A DNA stretch of 64,000 nt. Origin: Salinisphaera sp049568105 (lineage in GTDB: Bacteria; Pseudomonadota; Gammaproteobacteria; Nevskiales; Salinisphaeraceae). Positions within the stretch are counted from its first letter, which is position 1, and every line of letters begins with the position of its first letter. Positions 26,012 to 33,879 of this stretch are shown here, piece after piece. Below the pieces are notes generated by a model. That model searched no databases. It was given only the letters and a program-made list of their open reading frames with translations, and was not told where the DNA came from. The stretch spans positions 1,860,001 through 1,924,000 of the forward strand of contig NZ_CP145335.1 of NCBI RefSeq assembly GCF_049568105.1, read 5' to 3'. Made by a program: the position numbers and the translations under genes.

Positions 26012-26730
26012 AGCCCGCCGTTGACCGAAATAACCTGTCGGGTGACATAGCTGGCATCGGCCGAGCACAGAAACGACACCGCCGCCGCGACTTCCTCGGG
26101 CTGGCCCATGCGCTGCTGGGGGACCAGCGACTTGGCTTGGTCGGCCGGTAGATCGTCGGTCATATCGGTCGCGATCAGACCAGGCGCGACGCAGTTGACG
26201 GTGATTCGGCGTTTGGCCAGTTCCAGCGCCAGCGCCTTGGTCGCGCCGATGATGCCGGCCTTGGCCGCGCTGTAGTTGACCTGGCCGCGATTGCCCATCA
26301 GCCCCGCGACCGACGAGAGCGACACGATCCGCCCGGGCGCACGCCGCTGGATCATCGGCATCACACAGGGTTTGGCGACGTTATAGAAGCCGTCCAGATT
26401 GGTATCGAGCACGGCATCCCAGGCCTCGTCGCTCAGAGCGGGAAAGGCAGCGTCGCGTACGATGCCGGCGTTGAGTACCAGCCCGTAATAAGCCCCGTGG
26501 GCCGCGATATCGGCTTCGATCGCGGCCCGGGTCGCCGAACGGTCGGTGCTGTCGAAACACAGCAGCCGAGCGGCCTGGCCGGCCTCGCGAATGTGGGTGG
26601 CGACTTCTTCGGCAGCCTCGCGGCGCTGTCGATAATGGACGACGATATCGAAGCCGTCGTGGGCCAGCCGCAGGGCGATGGCGCGGCCGATGCCACGGCT
26701 GGCGCCGGTAACAAGAATGGTATCGGTCAT
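26005..26730 (-). CDS. 3-oxoacyl-ACP reductase (FabG-like, APE locus)
   Basis: A 241-residue short-chain dehydrogenase. The NADPH motif is TGASRGIGRAIALRL (residues 8-22), then the LNAGIVRD motif, catalytic SLSSVAGLMGNRGQVNYSAAKAGI (Ser, Tyr, Lys) and the C-terminal VNGGLC. It is a classical FabG-type ketoreductase; in aryl-polyene loci this enzyme (ApeQ in the named systems) reduces each beta-keto unit. It overlaps the phosphopantetheinyl transferase downstream. Upstream it is set apart from the lipoprotein gene by 426 non-coding bases that include a MITE-like element, unlike the 4-base overlaps elsewhere in this arm. Confidence 0.88.
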   Translation of the reverse strand: MTDTILVTGASRGIGRAIALRLAHDGFDIVVHYRQRREAAEEVATHIREAGQAARLLCFDSTDRSATRAAIEADIAAHGAYYGLVLNAGIVRDAAFPALSDEAWDAVLDTNLDGFYNVAKPCVMPMIQRRAPGRIVSLSSVAGLMGNRGQVNYSAAKAGIIGATKALALELAKRRITVNCVAPGLIATDMTDDLPADQAKSLVPQQRMGQPEEVAAAVSFLCSADASYVTRQVISVNGGLC

Positions 26731-26956
26731 AGGGCGTAGGTCAGCGGATGTGGTGGCGTCTCAAGACGTGTCGGTTGGATGGGCATAAGACCGATCCATA
26801 GCCGGTCAAGTCTGCGGCGCCGCGTCTTGGCCGAGCGCCTTGCAAAGCGTGTTCGACGTACAGGGGGCCCATGCCGATCCACTATAGGCGCCTGCGGCGC
26901 TGCGAGTTGGATCGTGGCATGCGCGACGCAACGCTCGTACGACATATCAATGGGCG

Positions 26957-27160
26957 CTAGGGCGTGTTGAAGTCGCATGCCTGCCCGCGCCAAGCACGCC
27001 CTGAACATCGACTCGGGGCGGCAAGGCAAGGCGTCGCAGTGGCGTAGCCGCGCTACGCGAAGGCGCTACGACGCTGGCTTGCCGTCGTGTCGTTAATTTA
27101 TGGGCGCTTGTCCGGCTGGCTTCCAGCGCAGCGCTCGCATTACACATCGGCAGGCCCTAG
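26957..27160. mobile_element. MITE-like 204-base element with CTAG ends and internal hairpin
   Basis: The element begins CTAGGGCGTGTTGAAG and ends CATCGGCAGGCCCTAG, so both ends read CTAGGGC(G/C)TG inward. CTAG at both ends is what an IS5-group (YTAR target) insertion would leave. Inside, GCGTAGC (27042-27048) and GCTACGC (27052-27058) form a perfect stem, enclosed by GCGTCG (27031) and CGACGC (27069) and by GGCAAG/CTTGCC further out, making a long imperfect hairpin of about 65 bases. No transposase is present. The right end supplies the TAG stop of the neighbouring lipoprotein gene (minus strand). The adjoining 26731-26956 also holds no gene I can see. Confidence 0.55.
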
Positions 27161-27720
27161 CCAGAGGCGCTGTTGAACGCCAGCGGCTCGACATCGAGCC
27201 GATAGCCGGCCCGCGCATTATAGACGCGCAGGCGGCTGTTCCAGAGATCCCCGGGGCCGCGATAGGCGATCCATAGCAGCGTATCGCCACGCCATAGCGC
27301 CCGAGTGCTGCCGAGGGTTTCCAGCGATAGATCGGTATCGTCCAGCGCCGAGCGCAGCGCAGGTAGCGGCCAGTAAGACAATTCCAGGTCGGCCAGGATG
27401 CGCTCGGCGGGCAGATCGGAGCTCTCGTCCAAACCGCTGCGCCGTTCGATGCTTTGGCCGTTCCAGCCGAGTGTGAACAGCCGTTGGCCGATCGCCGACA
27501 GGCCAATCAGCCGCAGATCATCGGGTTGCACCTTGAGCGCGACCTGTACGCTGCGGGTTCGGCCGTGATAGCGCACCGTGACCTGCTGGCGAGCTTCAAC
27601 CGACTGGCCGAGGGCCGCCGGCCCCAGCGGCTGGATGAGCGGTGTGGGCGCACAGCCGGCCAGCAGGGTAATAAGCAGCGCCAGTGCTACCCGGGCGCAC
27701 CAGCGGCTACCCGTAGTCAT
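27157..27720 (-). CDS. DUF3261 lipoprotein of the APE locus (ApeN-like)
   Basis: A 187-residue lipoprotein. The signal peptide MTTGSRWCARVALALLITLLAGC ends in the lipobox LLAGC, so the mature protein begins at a lipidated Cys. The rest matches the small DUF3261 proteins found in aryl-polyene loci, with ALKVQPDDLRLIGLSAIGQRLFTLGW and the ending RLRVYNARAGYRLDVEPL. Its role is thought to be in placing the pigment in the outer membrane, but this is not proven. The ATG at 27720 overlaps the stop of the flavoprotein gene by 4 bases. The stop codon itself is inside the CTAG end of the adjacent MITE-like element; the C-terminal FNSASG may therefore be altered from the ancestral end. Confidence 0.82.
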   Translation of the reverse strand: MTTGSRWCARVALALLITLLAGCAPTPLIQPLGPAALGQSVEARQQVTVRYHGRTRSVQVALKVQPDDLRLIGLSAIGQRLFTLGWNGQSIERRSGLDESSDLPAERILADLELSYWPLPALRSALDDTDLSLETLGSTRALWRGDTLLWIAYRGPGDLWNSRLRVYNARAGYRLDVEPLAFNSASG

Positions 27721-28949
27721 GGTGCGCAGACACGACATAGCGTATCCAGCCGGCGTTCGGGCACGGCCACATAAGGGTTGTCGCGGTCCCAAACATAGCC
27801 TGCCAGGATCGATCCGATCATCCGGCGGATGTCCGGATCGGGCATGTCGTTGAAAAACACATGCTTGAGCGTGCCCCGATACCAGGCGGCGATGAAGCTG
27901 TTGAATACGCGCTGGCCGGCCCGGATCGGGGCTTCGAAGTCGGCCTGCCAATCGGGCGTTTCGCCGCGCAGCTGAGCATCGATCGGGGCTGCGGCCTGCA
28001 GTGCCGATTCCAGGGCGATTGTCACGCCCGAGGAAAAGATCGGATCAACGAAGCCGGCCGCATTGCCGAGCAGCGCATAGTCCGGGCCATGCAGGGTGGT
28101 GATGTCGTAGGCGTAGTTCTCGGTCTGGCCGACTTGGCTGTCGAACTCGGCGCCCTGCAGAAGCCGGGCCAGCCTCGGTTCCTGTTCGATCGCGGCACGC
28201 AGCCTGTCGACCGGCGCGCCGGGCAGACCATGAAGCCATTCGGGCGGGCCGATCACGCCGACCGATGCGCGGCCGTCGGCCAGGCCGATCAACCAATACC
28301 AGACCTCGGGCTGTTCGGGATGGATGCCGATCACGATCCGGTCGCGATGATAGTCCGGCGCATCGATATGATCGGCGACGTGGGTGAATAGCGCTGCCCG
28401 CGCAGGGGCAGCGCCTTTGCGGTCGAGGTCGAGCAAACGCGGCAGCACCCGCCCGAAGCCGCTGGCATCGCAGACAAAACGTGCATTGAGCGTATATTCG
28501 TCGCCGGCGTCGCTGTGCACGGTCAGCCGGGGTTGGCCGGGGTTGGAAAAATCCACCGACCGTACGGTCTGGCCGAAGCGTAGTGTGGCGCCGCGGCGCT
28601 CGGCCTCGCGGGCCAGGCGATCATCGAAATCGGCACGCAACACCTGCCAGGTCCAGGCCCAGCCGGCGGTGTATTGCTCGTCGAAGGTGAAACTCGTGGC
28701 GCGGTCGTTTTCGGTGAAGGTCACGCCGCGTTTGACCTGATAGCCGGCCTCGTCGACGGCATGCAGCATATCGGCTGCGGCCAGTGCGTCCATGCAGCGC
28801 GGCAGCAGGCTTTCGCCGACCGCAAAGCGTGGAAAGTGGCTGCGCTCGAGTACGCTGACCCGCCAGCCACGATCGGCCAGCACGGCAGCTGCGGTGGCCC
28901 CAGCTGGGCCGGCGCCGATGATGGCGATATCGGTCTGTTCGGTATTCAT
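27717..28949 (-). CDS. FAD-dependent oxidoreductase/halogenase-like protein of the APE locus
   Basis: A 410-residue flavoprotein of the tryptophan-halogenase/geranylgeranyl-reductase superfamily. It has the FAD motif IAIIGAGPAGATAAAVL at the N-terminus, FPRFAVGESLLPRCMDAL, and GWAWTWQVLRADFD, which resembles but does not equal the GWxWxIP motif of flavin halogenases. The second FAD block is DYALLGNAAGFVDPIFSSGVTIAL. Such proteins are frequent in aryl-polyene and xanthomonadin loci, but their reaction is not established. The ATG at 28949 overlaps the exporter stop (ATGA), and the lipoprotein follows with the same overlap. Whether it halogenates, desaturates or only oxidises cannot be decided here. 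Confidence 0.82.
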   Translation of the reverse strand: MNTEQTDIAIIGAGPAGATAAAVLADRGWRVSVLERSHFPRFAVGESLLPRCMDALAAADMLHAVDEAGYQVKRGVTFTENDRATSFTFDEQYTAGWAWTWQVLRADFDDRLAREAERRGATLRFGQTVRSVDFSNPGQPRLTVHSDAGDEYTLNARFVCDASGFGRVLPRLLDLDRKGAAPARAALFTHVADHIDAPDYHRDRIVIGIHPEQPEVWYWLIGLADGRASVGVIGPPEWLHGLPGAPVDRLRAAIEQEPRLARLLQGAEFDSQVGQTENYAYDITTLHGPDYALLGNAAGFVDPIFSSGVTIALESALQAAAPIDAQLRGETPDWQADFEAPIRAGQRVFNSFIAAWYRGTLKHVFFNDMPDPDIRRMIGSILAGYVWDRDNPYVAVPERRLDTLCRVCAP

Positions 28950-31336
28950 GGATGACGCTCTGGCGGTGCGCGGCCGAGTAGAGACGCTAGCAGGAACGTC
29001 AGCGTCAGGCCCAGTGCCAGGGTGATGCCGAATTCGTGCAGCGCCGGGGTATGGCTCAGGCCGAGCAGGCCGAAAGCCAGTAGCGTAGTCGCCACCGATA
29101 GGCCCACGGCAAGCATGGCTGGTGCATGCTCGGCCGGCGCAGTACGCAAAAAGATGCCGTAGTCCGCGCCCAGGCCGAGCAGCAGGATCAGCGCCACCAG
29201 ATTGAACAGGGCGAAGGTGGCCCCGGTGGCTGCGAAGATCGCCAGTACGGCGGCGCTGGCCAGCGCCGGTGGCAGCAGCAGCGCCAGCGCGCCGCGGGCG
29301 CCGAAAGCACGCCATAAGACCAGCCAGGCCAGTACATAGGTCAGGCCCAGCAGCCAGGTCGCGAGTTGGCGGTAGTGGGCCAGCAAGCCGGAGATACGAG
29401 CGACGCTGTCGATGTATTGTGCGTTCGGATAATCGCCGACGATCTGTTTCAGGCGCCTCGGATCGGCCACGCTATCGAGCCGGATGAGCGTAGCTTTGAC
29501 GCCATCGACCCGGCCGAGCCAGAGATCACGCAGCCCGAGGCTGGCCGGGCTGGCCAGCCAGTCGGCGAGCGCCAGGGCATGGCCCTTGGCATCGACGAAC
29601 GCCTGGCGCGCGGCCTTGATACGTCGTTCATCGAAGCCAGCCTGGCGGAGCAGCTCAACGGCTGGACCGTTCGCGGCGTACAGCGTCTGTGCCAGACGAG
29701 CGTAGTTTTGTTTCTGGGCGGCGACCGGCGGATAAGCCTCGGTGATCGCGCGCACCGAGGCGGCCGGCGCCGAGCCCTGGGTGAGCCGATCGACCAGCGC
29801 GGACTCGGTGCCCAGCACCTCGGCCGGATTGGCCCCGTGGACGACGATCGCCCGGGTCGACAGGCTGCTACCGAGCAGGTCGGCGACGGTGCGATCGGTC
29901 TTGAGCAGCTGCGGCGGCGGGTTGTAAAGCACGCGCACGCTGTCGCGCGGGGCGAGTTGCCAGAGCGCGAACGCGCCCAGCCCTACGGCCAGTGCCGAAA
30001 GTGTGGCGATTAAAGCTCGTTCGCGGCCGATCGCCAACCGGGCCGGGCCGTGACTGCGCCACAGCCCGGCCAGCTTCAGCGCCCGCCCGGGCCGCGGCGC
30101 CGTGCCGCTGGCGCCGGGCAGCAACAACATCATGCCCAGCCAGCCGCCAATCAGGCCGGTGGCCGTGAATACCGCGATCTGGCGCAGCGCCGGAAAAGGC
30201 GCGACCACCATGCCGCCATAGCCGATCACGCTCGTGATCAGGCCCAAGGTCACCGGCCGGCGGACCTGGGCCAGGGCTGTGGCTGGATCCGGCGTAGCCA
30301 GGCGCTGGGCACAGAAATGCAGGCAGTAATCGATCGCGACGCCACAAAGGCTGGCGCCGAACACCAGCGTGAGCATATGGATCTGGCCGAACACCAGTTC
30401 GGTGACCAGCATGGCCAGCACGATGCCGCCGCCGACCGCCGCCAGGCTCAGTACGAACGGGCGAATGCCGCCGAACGCCCAGAGCATGAGCACGACGATA
30501 CCGATCAGCGAGCCGGTGCCGACCACCGACATCTCGAAACGGGCGCGTTGGGCTGCGGCTGCGGCATGGCGGACCACGCCGGACATCATCAGTTCGGCCT
30601 CGGGGGCAGCGGCATAGGCGGCCTGACGGGCCTGGGCCAGGGCTTGGCTGGCCTGGCGCTGACTGGCCAGTGAGAACGGGTTGTCACGTGTTTCGGCGAA
30701 CAGCACATCGAAGTGGCGGCCGTTATGGCCGGCCACGTGAAAATAGCCGTCGCCCGCGATACGCAGATTAGGCGCTGGATTAGGCAGGGCCGCGCGTTGA
30801 TAGGCGCTGGCCAGGCCGAACGGGTCGTCGACGAAGCGCCCGCCACCCACGCCCAGGCCGTAGAGCTGGCTGCGGGCGCGATTGACGAAATGTTCGCGGG
30901 CCTCGTTCGCGGTTGGGCTGTCGGCCGCGGCGCCCGCCAGCCGAGCCAGGGCGGCAGCATCGGTCGGGGCCAGCAGATGAAAACGGTGCTGGAAATACAG
31001 CTCGTCCAGCTGCTCGCGCTGGCTTTGGCTCAGCGCCTGGTCGGCCCGAGCGACGATCTGTTCGAAGGCCGGGCTGGACGACAATACACGCGCCATGGCG
31101 TCGACCGCCTGGCGGCGATGGGCCGGGCTATCGCCCGACACCAGGATCGTGACCCGCTTCTGGCCAAAACCAGACATTCGATCCATAGCGGCATTGACCA
31201 GGGCATCGTGCTGCGGGGCCGGCAACAGGGCCATCATGTCGGTGCGCACGGTCAGCCGGCCGGTCGCGGCCAGAGTTGCCAGAACAGCGACCAGCGCCAG
31301 GACGCTGGCCAGCCAGATCAGCGCGCGCGCTCTCAA
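28946..31336 (-). CDS. MMPL/RND-type exporter of the APE locus
   Basis: A 796-residue membrane protein of the MMPL branch of the RND superfamily. The topology is one N-terminal helix, a large periplasmic loop (about 30-255), five helices, a second loop (about 440-640) and a final set of helices, so two similar halves. Residues such as GASLCGVAIDYCLHFCAQR and LLLGLGADYGIFLRT carry the Asp/Tyr pairs of helices 4 and 10 that carry protons in this family. Aryl-polyene loci encode such an exporter, probably to move the polyene lipid to the outer membrane. It overlaps its neighbours on both sides by 4 bases. Confidence 0.9.
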   Translation of the reverse strand: MRARALIWLASVLALVAVLATLAATGRLTVRTDMMALLPAPQHDALVNAAMDRMSGFGQKRVTILVSGDSPAHRRQAVDAMARVLSSSPAFEQIVARADQALSQSQREQLDELYFQHRFHLLAPTDAAALARLAGAAADSPTANEAREHFVNRARSQLYGLGVGGGRFVDDPFGLASAYQRAALPNPAPNLRIAGDGYFHVAGHNGRHFDVLFAETRDNPFSLASQRQASQALAQARQAAYAAAPEAELMMSGVVRHAAAAAQRARFEMSVVGTGSLIGIVVLMLWAFGGIRPFVLSLAAVGGGIVLAMLVTELVFGQIHMLTLVFGASLCGVAIDYCLHFCAQRLATPDPATALAQVRRPVTLGLITSVIGYGGMVVAPFPALRQIAVFTATGLIGGWLGMMLLLPGASGTAPRPGRALKLAGLWRSHGPARLAIGRERALIATLSALAVGLGAFALWQLAPRDSVRVLYNPPPQLLKTDRTVADLLGSSLSTRAIVVHGANPAEVLGTESALVDRLTQGSAPAASVRAITEAYPPVAAQKQNYARLAQTLYAANGPAVELLRQAGFDERRIKAARQAFVDAKGHALALADWLASPASLGLRDLWLGRVDGVKATLIRLDSVADPRRLKQIVGDYPNAQYIDSVARISGLLAHYRQLATWLLGLTYVLAWLVLWRAFGARGALALLLPPALASAAVLAIFAATGATFALFNLVALILLLGLGADYGIFLRTAPAEHAPAMLAVGLSVATTLLAFGLLGLSHTPALHEFGITLALGLTLTFLLASLLGRAPPERHP

Positions 31337-31986
31337 CGCGAAAACGCGCGCCGCTCGTCGGGCGTCAGTTCGGCCGAGCCCCCCAGGCTTGGCGCCAGGT
31401 CGATCACGCTATAGTCGCCGCCGGCCTGGTCGATACGGATACGGCGAATGCCGTGCTCGTCATCGGTCAATTTCAGGCCGGCGATGAAGTTTTTGACCGC
31501 TTCGGTTTTCGGCGTCAGCACCAGCGTATGGCCGGCGTCGTCCGCCTGTCTCGACGGCTGGATATCGAAATAGCGCGAGAGCTGTTCGGTATTGCCGCGA
31601 AATACCGCTAACAACACCGAGGCCACGGCACTGAGTGCGGGTTGCTGATCGGCGCTGATATGGGCGGTCTGCTGGCCCTGGCTGTGCTCGGTCAGCGCGT
31701 CGGGGGTGATCAGCAGCGTGCTGCGGACCGGCTGTTCGACCTGCCAGAGCAGACCACGGTTCTGGGCCACCGTATAGTGGCCACGCGAGACCAGGGCCTG
31801 ATCGAGATCGGCCAGGTGCTTGTGCTGGACGAAGCGCCCACGCAGTACCTGGCTGTCGGCCTGGCTGCCGAGCGAGGGCAGGCTAGCCGCCGGTTCTGCG
31901 ACGGCGATCGGAATCGACGCCGAGACCGACCACAGAATCAGCACTGCAGCGCATCGTCGACCCAGACATGATTGAAGCTTAATCAT
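31333..31986 (-). CDS. LolA-like periplasmic carrier of the APE locus
   Basis: A 217-residue secreted protein with a signal peptide (MIKLQSCLGRRCAAVLILWSVSASIPIAVA). The mature part has the LolA-like pattern VLRGRFVQHKHLADLDQALVSRGHYTVAQNRGLLWQVEQP and IRIDQAGGDYSVIDLA. It is a paralogue of, and clearly distinct from, the housekeeping lolA at 10540; aryl-polyene loci carry one such gene (ApeL-like), presumed to ferry the pigment lipid across the periplasm. It overlaps the thioesterase stop and the exporter start by 4 bases each, so its place in the export sub-operon is clear. Confidence 0.82.
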   Translation of the reverse strand: MIKLQSCLGRRCAAVLILWSVSASIPIAVAEPAASLPSLGSQADSQVLRGRFVQHKHLADLDQALVSRGHYTVAQNRGLLWQVEQPVRSTLLITPDALTEHSQGQQTAHISADQQPALSAVASVLLAVFRGNTEQLSRYFDIQPSRQADDAGHTLVLTPKTEAVKNFIAGLKLTDDEHGIRRIRIDQAGGDYSVIDLAPSLGGSAELTPDERRAFSR

Positions 31987-32414
31987 TGGTTTTCCGAGCC
32001 TTCAGCAAAACGCGCCAAGGCTTGTTGCACGGCCAGGGGCGTATCGGCATAGCGCGCGCCAGACTCGAGTTCGACCGGCACTTGCAGCGTGCTGCCGCGG
32101 GCCAGGCTGGTACCGGCCTCGGCATCGCGTACGCGATAGGCGATGCGCAGCTGTGCATCCCAGCGTTTGAGCGTGGCGGTCACGGCGACCCATTGCTTGA
32201 AGCGTAGCGAGCGCATGTAGCGAATACGTAGATCGACGATCGGCCAGGAGAATCCGGAGGCGGCCATGGCGTCGTAGTCATGACCGAGTTCATCGAGAAG
32301 CTGGCAGCGCGCCAGTTCGAAATATTTGGCGTAGTGGCCGTGCCAGGCGATCTGCATCGAATCGACATCGAAAAACGGCACTTGGAATTCGATTTGGGTG
32401 CGGTGTTCGATCAC
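31983..32414 (-). CDS. Hot-dog acyl-CoA/acyl-ACP thioesterase of the APE locus
   Basis: A 143-residue 4HBT-type thioesterase with FQVPFFDVDSMQIAWHGHYAKYFELARCQLLDELG, whose DVDSMQIAWHGHY block carries the catalytic Asp of the 4-hydroxybenzoyl-CoA thioesterase group. It would release or edit chains on the ACP; in named APE systems this is ApeK. It starts at a GTG (32414) with no strong ribosome site; no better start is visible downstream before the conserved block. It is the first gene of the minus arm and overlaps the LolA-like gene by 4 bases. Confidence 0.85.
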   Translation of the reverse strand: MIEHRTQIEFQVPFFDVDSMQIAWHGHYAKYFELARCQLLDELGHDYDAMAASGFSWPIVDLRIRYMRSLRFKQWVAVTATLKRWDAQLRIAYRVRDAEAGTSLARGSTLQVPVELESGARYADTPLAVQQALARFAEGSENQ

Positions 32415-32808
32415 GATTCAGGCCGAATGAACGAGTATGGCCGCCAGCCCCGAAGGCCGGCGCGCATTTAGGCCACCCCTTTCGGCACCGATGCAGGCGC
32501 GGCCGGGGCGGTAAGTCGTGAAGCGGATAATGGACGTGGACAATGACGATGTCGATACCTGGGACAGCGGCGAAAGCACGTTACCGACAGCAGCTTAGCC
32601 GGCACGAGAAGGCCGTTCGCGGGATGATTCGAAACCCGAGTTCGTGGACAATAGGCAGGCTGATTGTGGCGAGCGGCATCGATCGACAGGCGAAACGCAT
32701 CGTTTGGGGGCGCGGCGGCCTGCGGTATTCCAGCGCATGCCGCTCGGGAGTAGTAGGCCACGATGCGGCGCGATATGTCGTGTCGGATAGGCACAGGGGG
32801 GTAAAAAA
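32415..32808. promoter_or_regulatory. Divergent control region of the two APE arms
   Basis: These 394 bases separate the minus arm (thioesterase first) from the plus arm (ACP first) and must hold promoters for both. I could not pick a convincing -35/-10 pair or a sigma-54 site on either strand. The ACP ribosome site is a run of G at 32797-32802. No gene is seen. Confidence 0.45.
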
Positions 32809-33102
32809 ATGAGTGAATTTATGACTGAGCAAAGCGATCTGGAACGCGACGTTGCACAGCTACTGGTGTCGGCCCTTGATCTCGAGGATGTCGCTGCCGC
32901 GGAGATCGAGCCAACTGCGGCCTTGTTTGGCCCCGAATCGGACAGCCTGGGGCTGGATTCGATCGATGCGCTGGAAATCGCGCTGGCGGTGAACCAGGCC
33001 TATGGCATTGAACTGCGTGCCGACGACGAGGCCAATACCCGGATTTTTGCGACGCTGCGGTCTTTATCGGCCTATATCGAGCGCGAGCGTGCTGCTGCCT
33101 GA
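32809..33102 (+). CDS. Acyl carrier protein of the APE locus
   Basis: A 97-residue acidic ACP that carries the growing chain on phosphopantetheine. The attachment serine is Ser51 in the LGLDSIDALE motif, and the four-helix ACP pattern extends from residue 8 to 94. A G-rich ribosome site precedes the ATG. It is the first gene of the plus arm. Many aryl-polyene loci have two ACP genes in tandem (ApeE and ApeF); here only one is seen, and the 153 bases that follow it, where a second could lie, do not encode one. Confidence 0.93.
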   Translation: MSEFMTEQSDLERDVAQLLVSALDLEDVAAAEIEPTAALFGPESDSLGLDSIDALEIALAVNQAYGIELRADDEANTRIFATLRSLSAYIERERAAA

Positions 33103-33255
33103 GTGGTCTCGAGACATGTATTGCGCCAGCCCAGCACCGAGCCTAGACCGAAGGCCGGCCCGCGTGGATGGCCCGCGCGCCCGGATGGGGCAGTGCGACT
33201 TCAAGTCCATCCAGCGAGCGGCTGGACGCCTCCGGTGGAATTATCAACGGCGCCC

Positions 33256-33879
33256 ATGCGGCTTGTAAGCCTGCTGACGGCCTGCGTGCCGTTGTTATAT
33301 CCCGTTCTCGTGCATGCTGCGGTCGTCACGGAATCATCCGGTCTACGATTCGCTGCCCTGAGCGTGCTCATACTGAACGTCGCGGCGCCGTGGCTGGCCC
33401 AGCGACGGCTGTGGGCCTGGATCGGCGTACCGGTCGCGATGAGTGCCGCGGCGATACTGGCTGATTCCATCGGCGCGCGAGCGTTTTTCTATGCCACGCC
33501 GATATTGATCTGTCTGGCTTTGGCCTGGCTGTTCGGGCATACACTGCGGGCTGGGCGCACGCCACTGATCTCTCGGCTGGCGACGGCGATCCGTGGCCCG
33601 TTACCGGCGCCGGTCGCGCGCTACACGCGGGCGGTCACCGTATTCTGGTTCGGCGTCATGCTAGCCATGGCCGGGGCCGACCTACTGCTGGCTCTGTTCG
33701 CACCGCCGGCGTTGTGGTCGCTGTTCGCCAACGGCGTGAATTTTCTGCTCATGGCCGGGCTGTTCGTGCTGGAATGGTTCTGGCGCCAGTGGCGGATCGG
33801 TGAATACGAACATCTGGGCTGGCGCGCTTATCTGGCGGCGCTGGGCCGGATCGACTACCGACGCATACTGCATGGCTGA
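33256..33879 (+). CDS. Integral membrane protein, COG4648 type, APE locus
   Basis: A 207-residue protein with about six hydrophobic helices, beginning MRLVSLLTACVPLLYPVLVHAA. COG4648-type membrane proteins are a regular part of aryl-polyene and flexirubin loci, between the ACP genes and the AMP ligase, but their function is unknown. I use the ATG at 33256; the frame is open to 33103 but upstream sequence has no hydrophobic start. Its end overlaps the ligase start by 8 bases. Confidence 0.78.
   Translation: MRLVSLLTACVPLLYPVLVHAAVVTESSGLRFAALSVLILNVAAPWLAQRRLWAWIGVPVAMSAAAILADSIGARAFFYATPILICLALAWLFGHTLRAGRTPLISRLATAIRGPLPAPVARYTRAVTVFWFGVMLAMAGADLLLALFAPPALWSLFANGVNFLLMAGLFVLEWFWRQWRIGEYEHLGWRAYLAALGRIDYRRILHG

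Noticed and set aside
33103..33255. Possible second ACP between the ACP and the COG4648 gene.
   Set aside because: The 153 bases contain no DSxD/E-type attachment motif in any frame and no helical ACP pattern.
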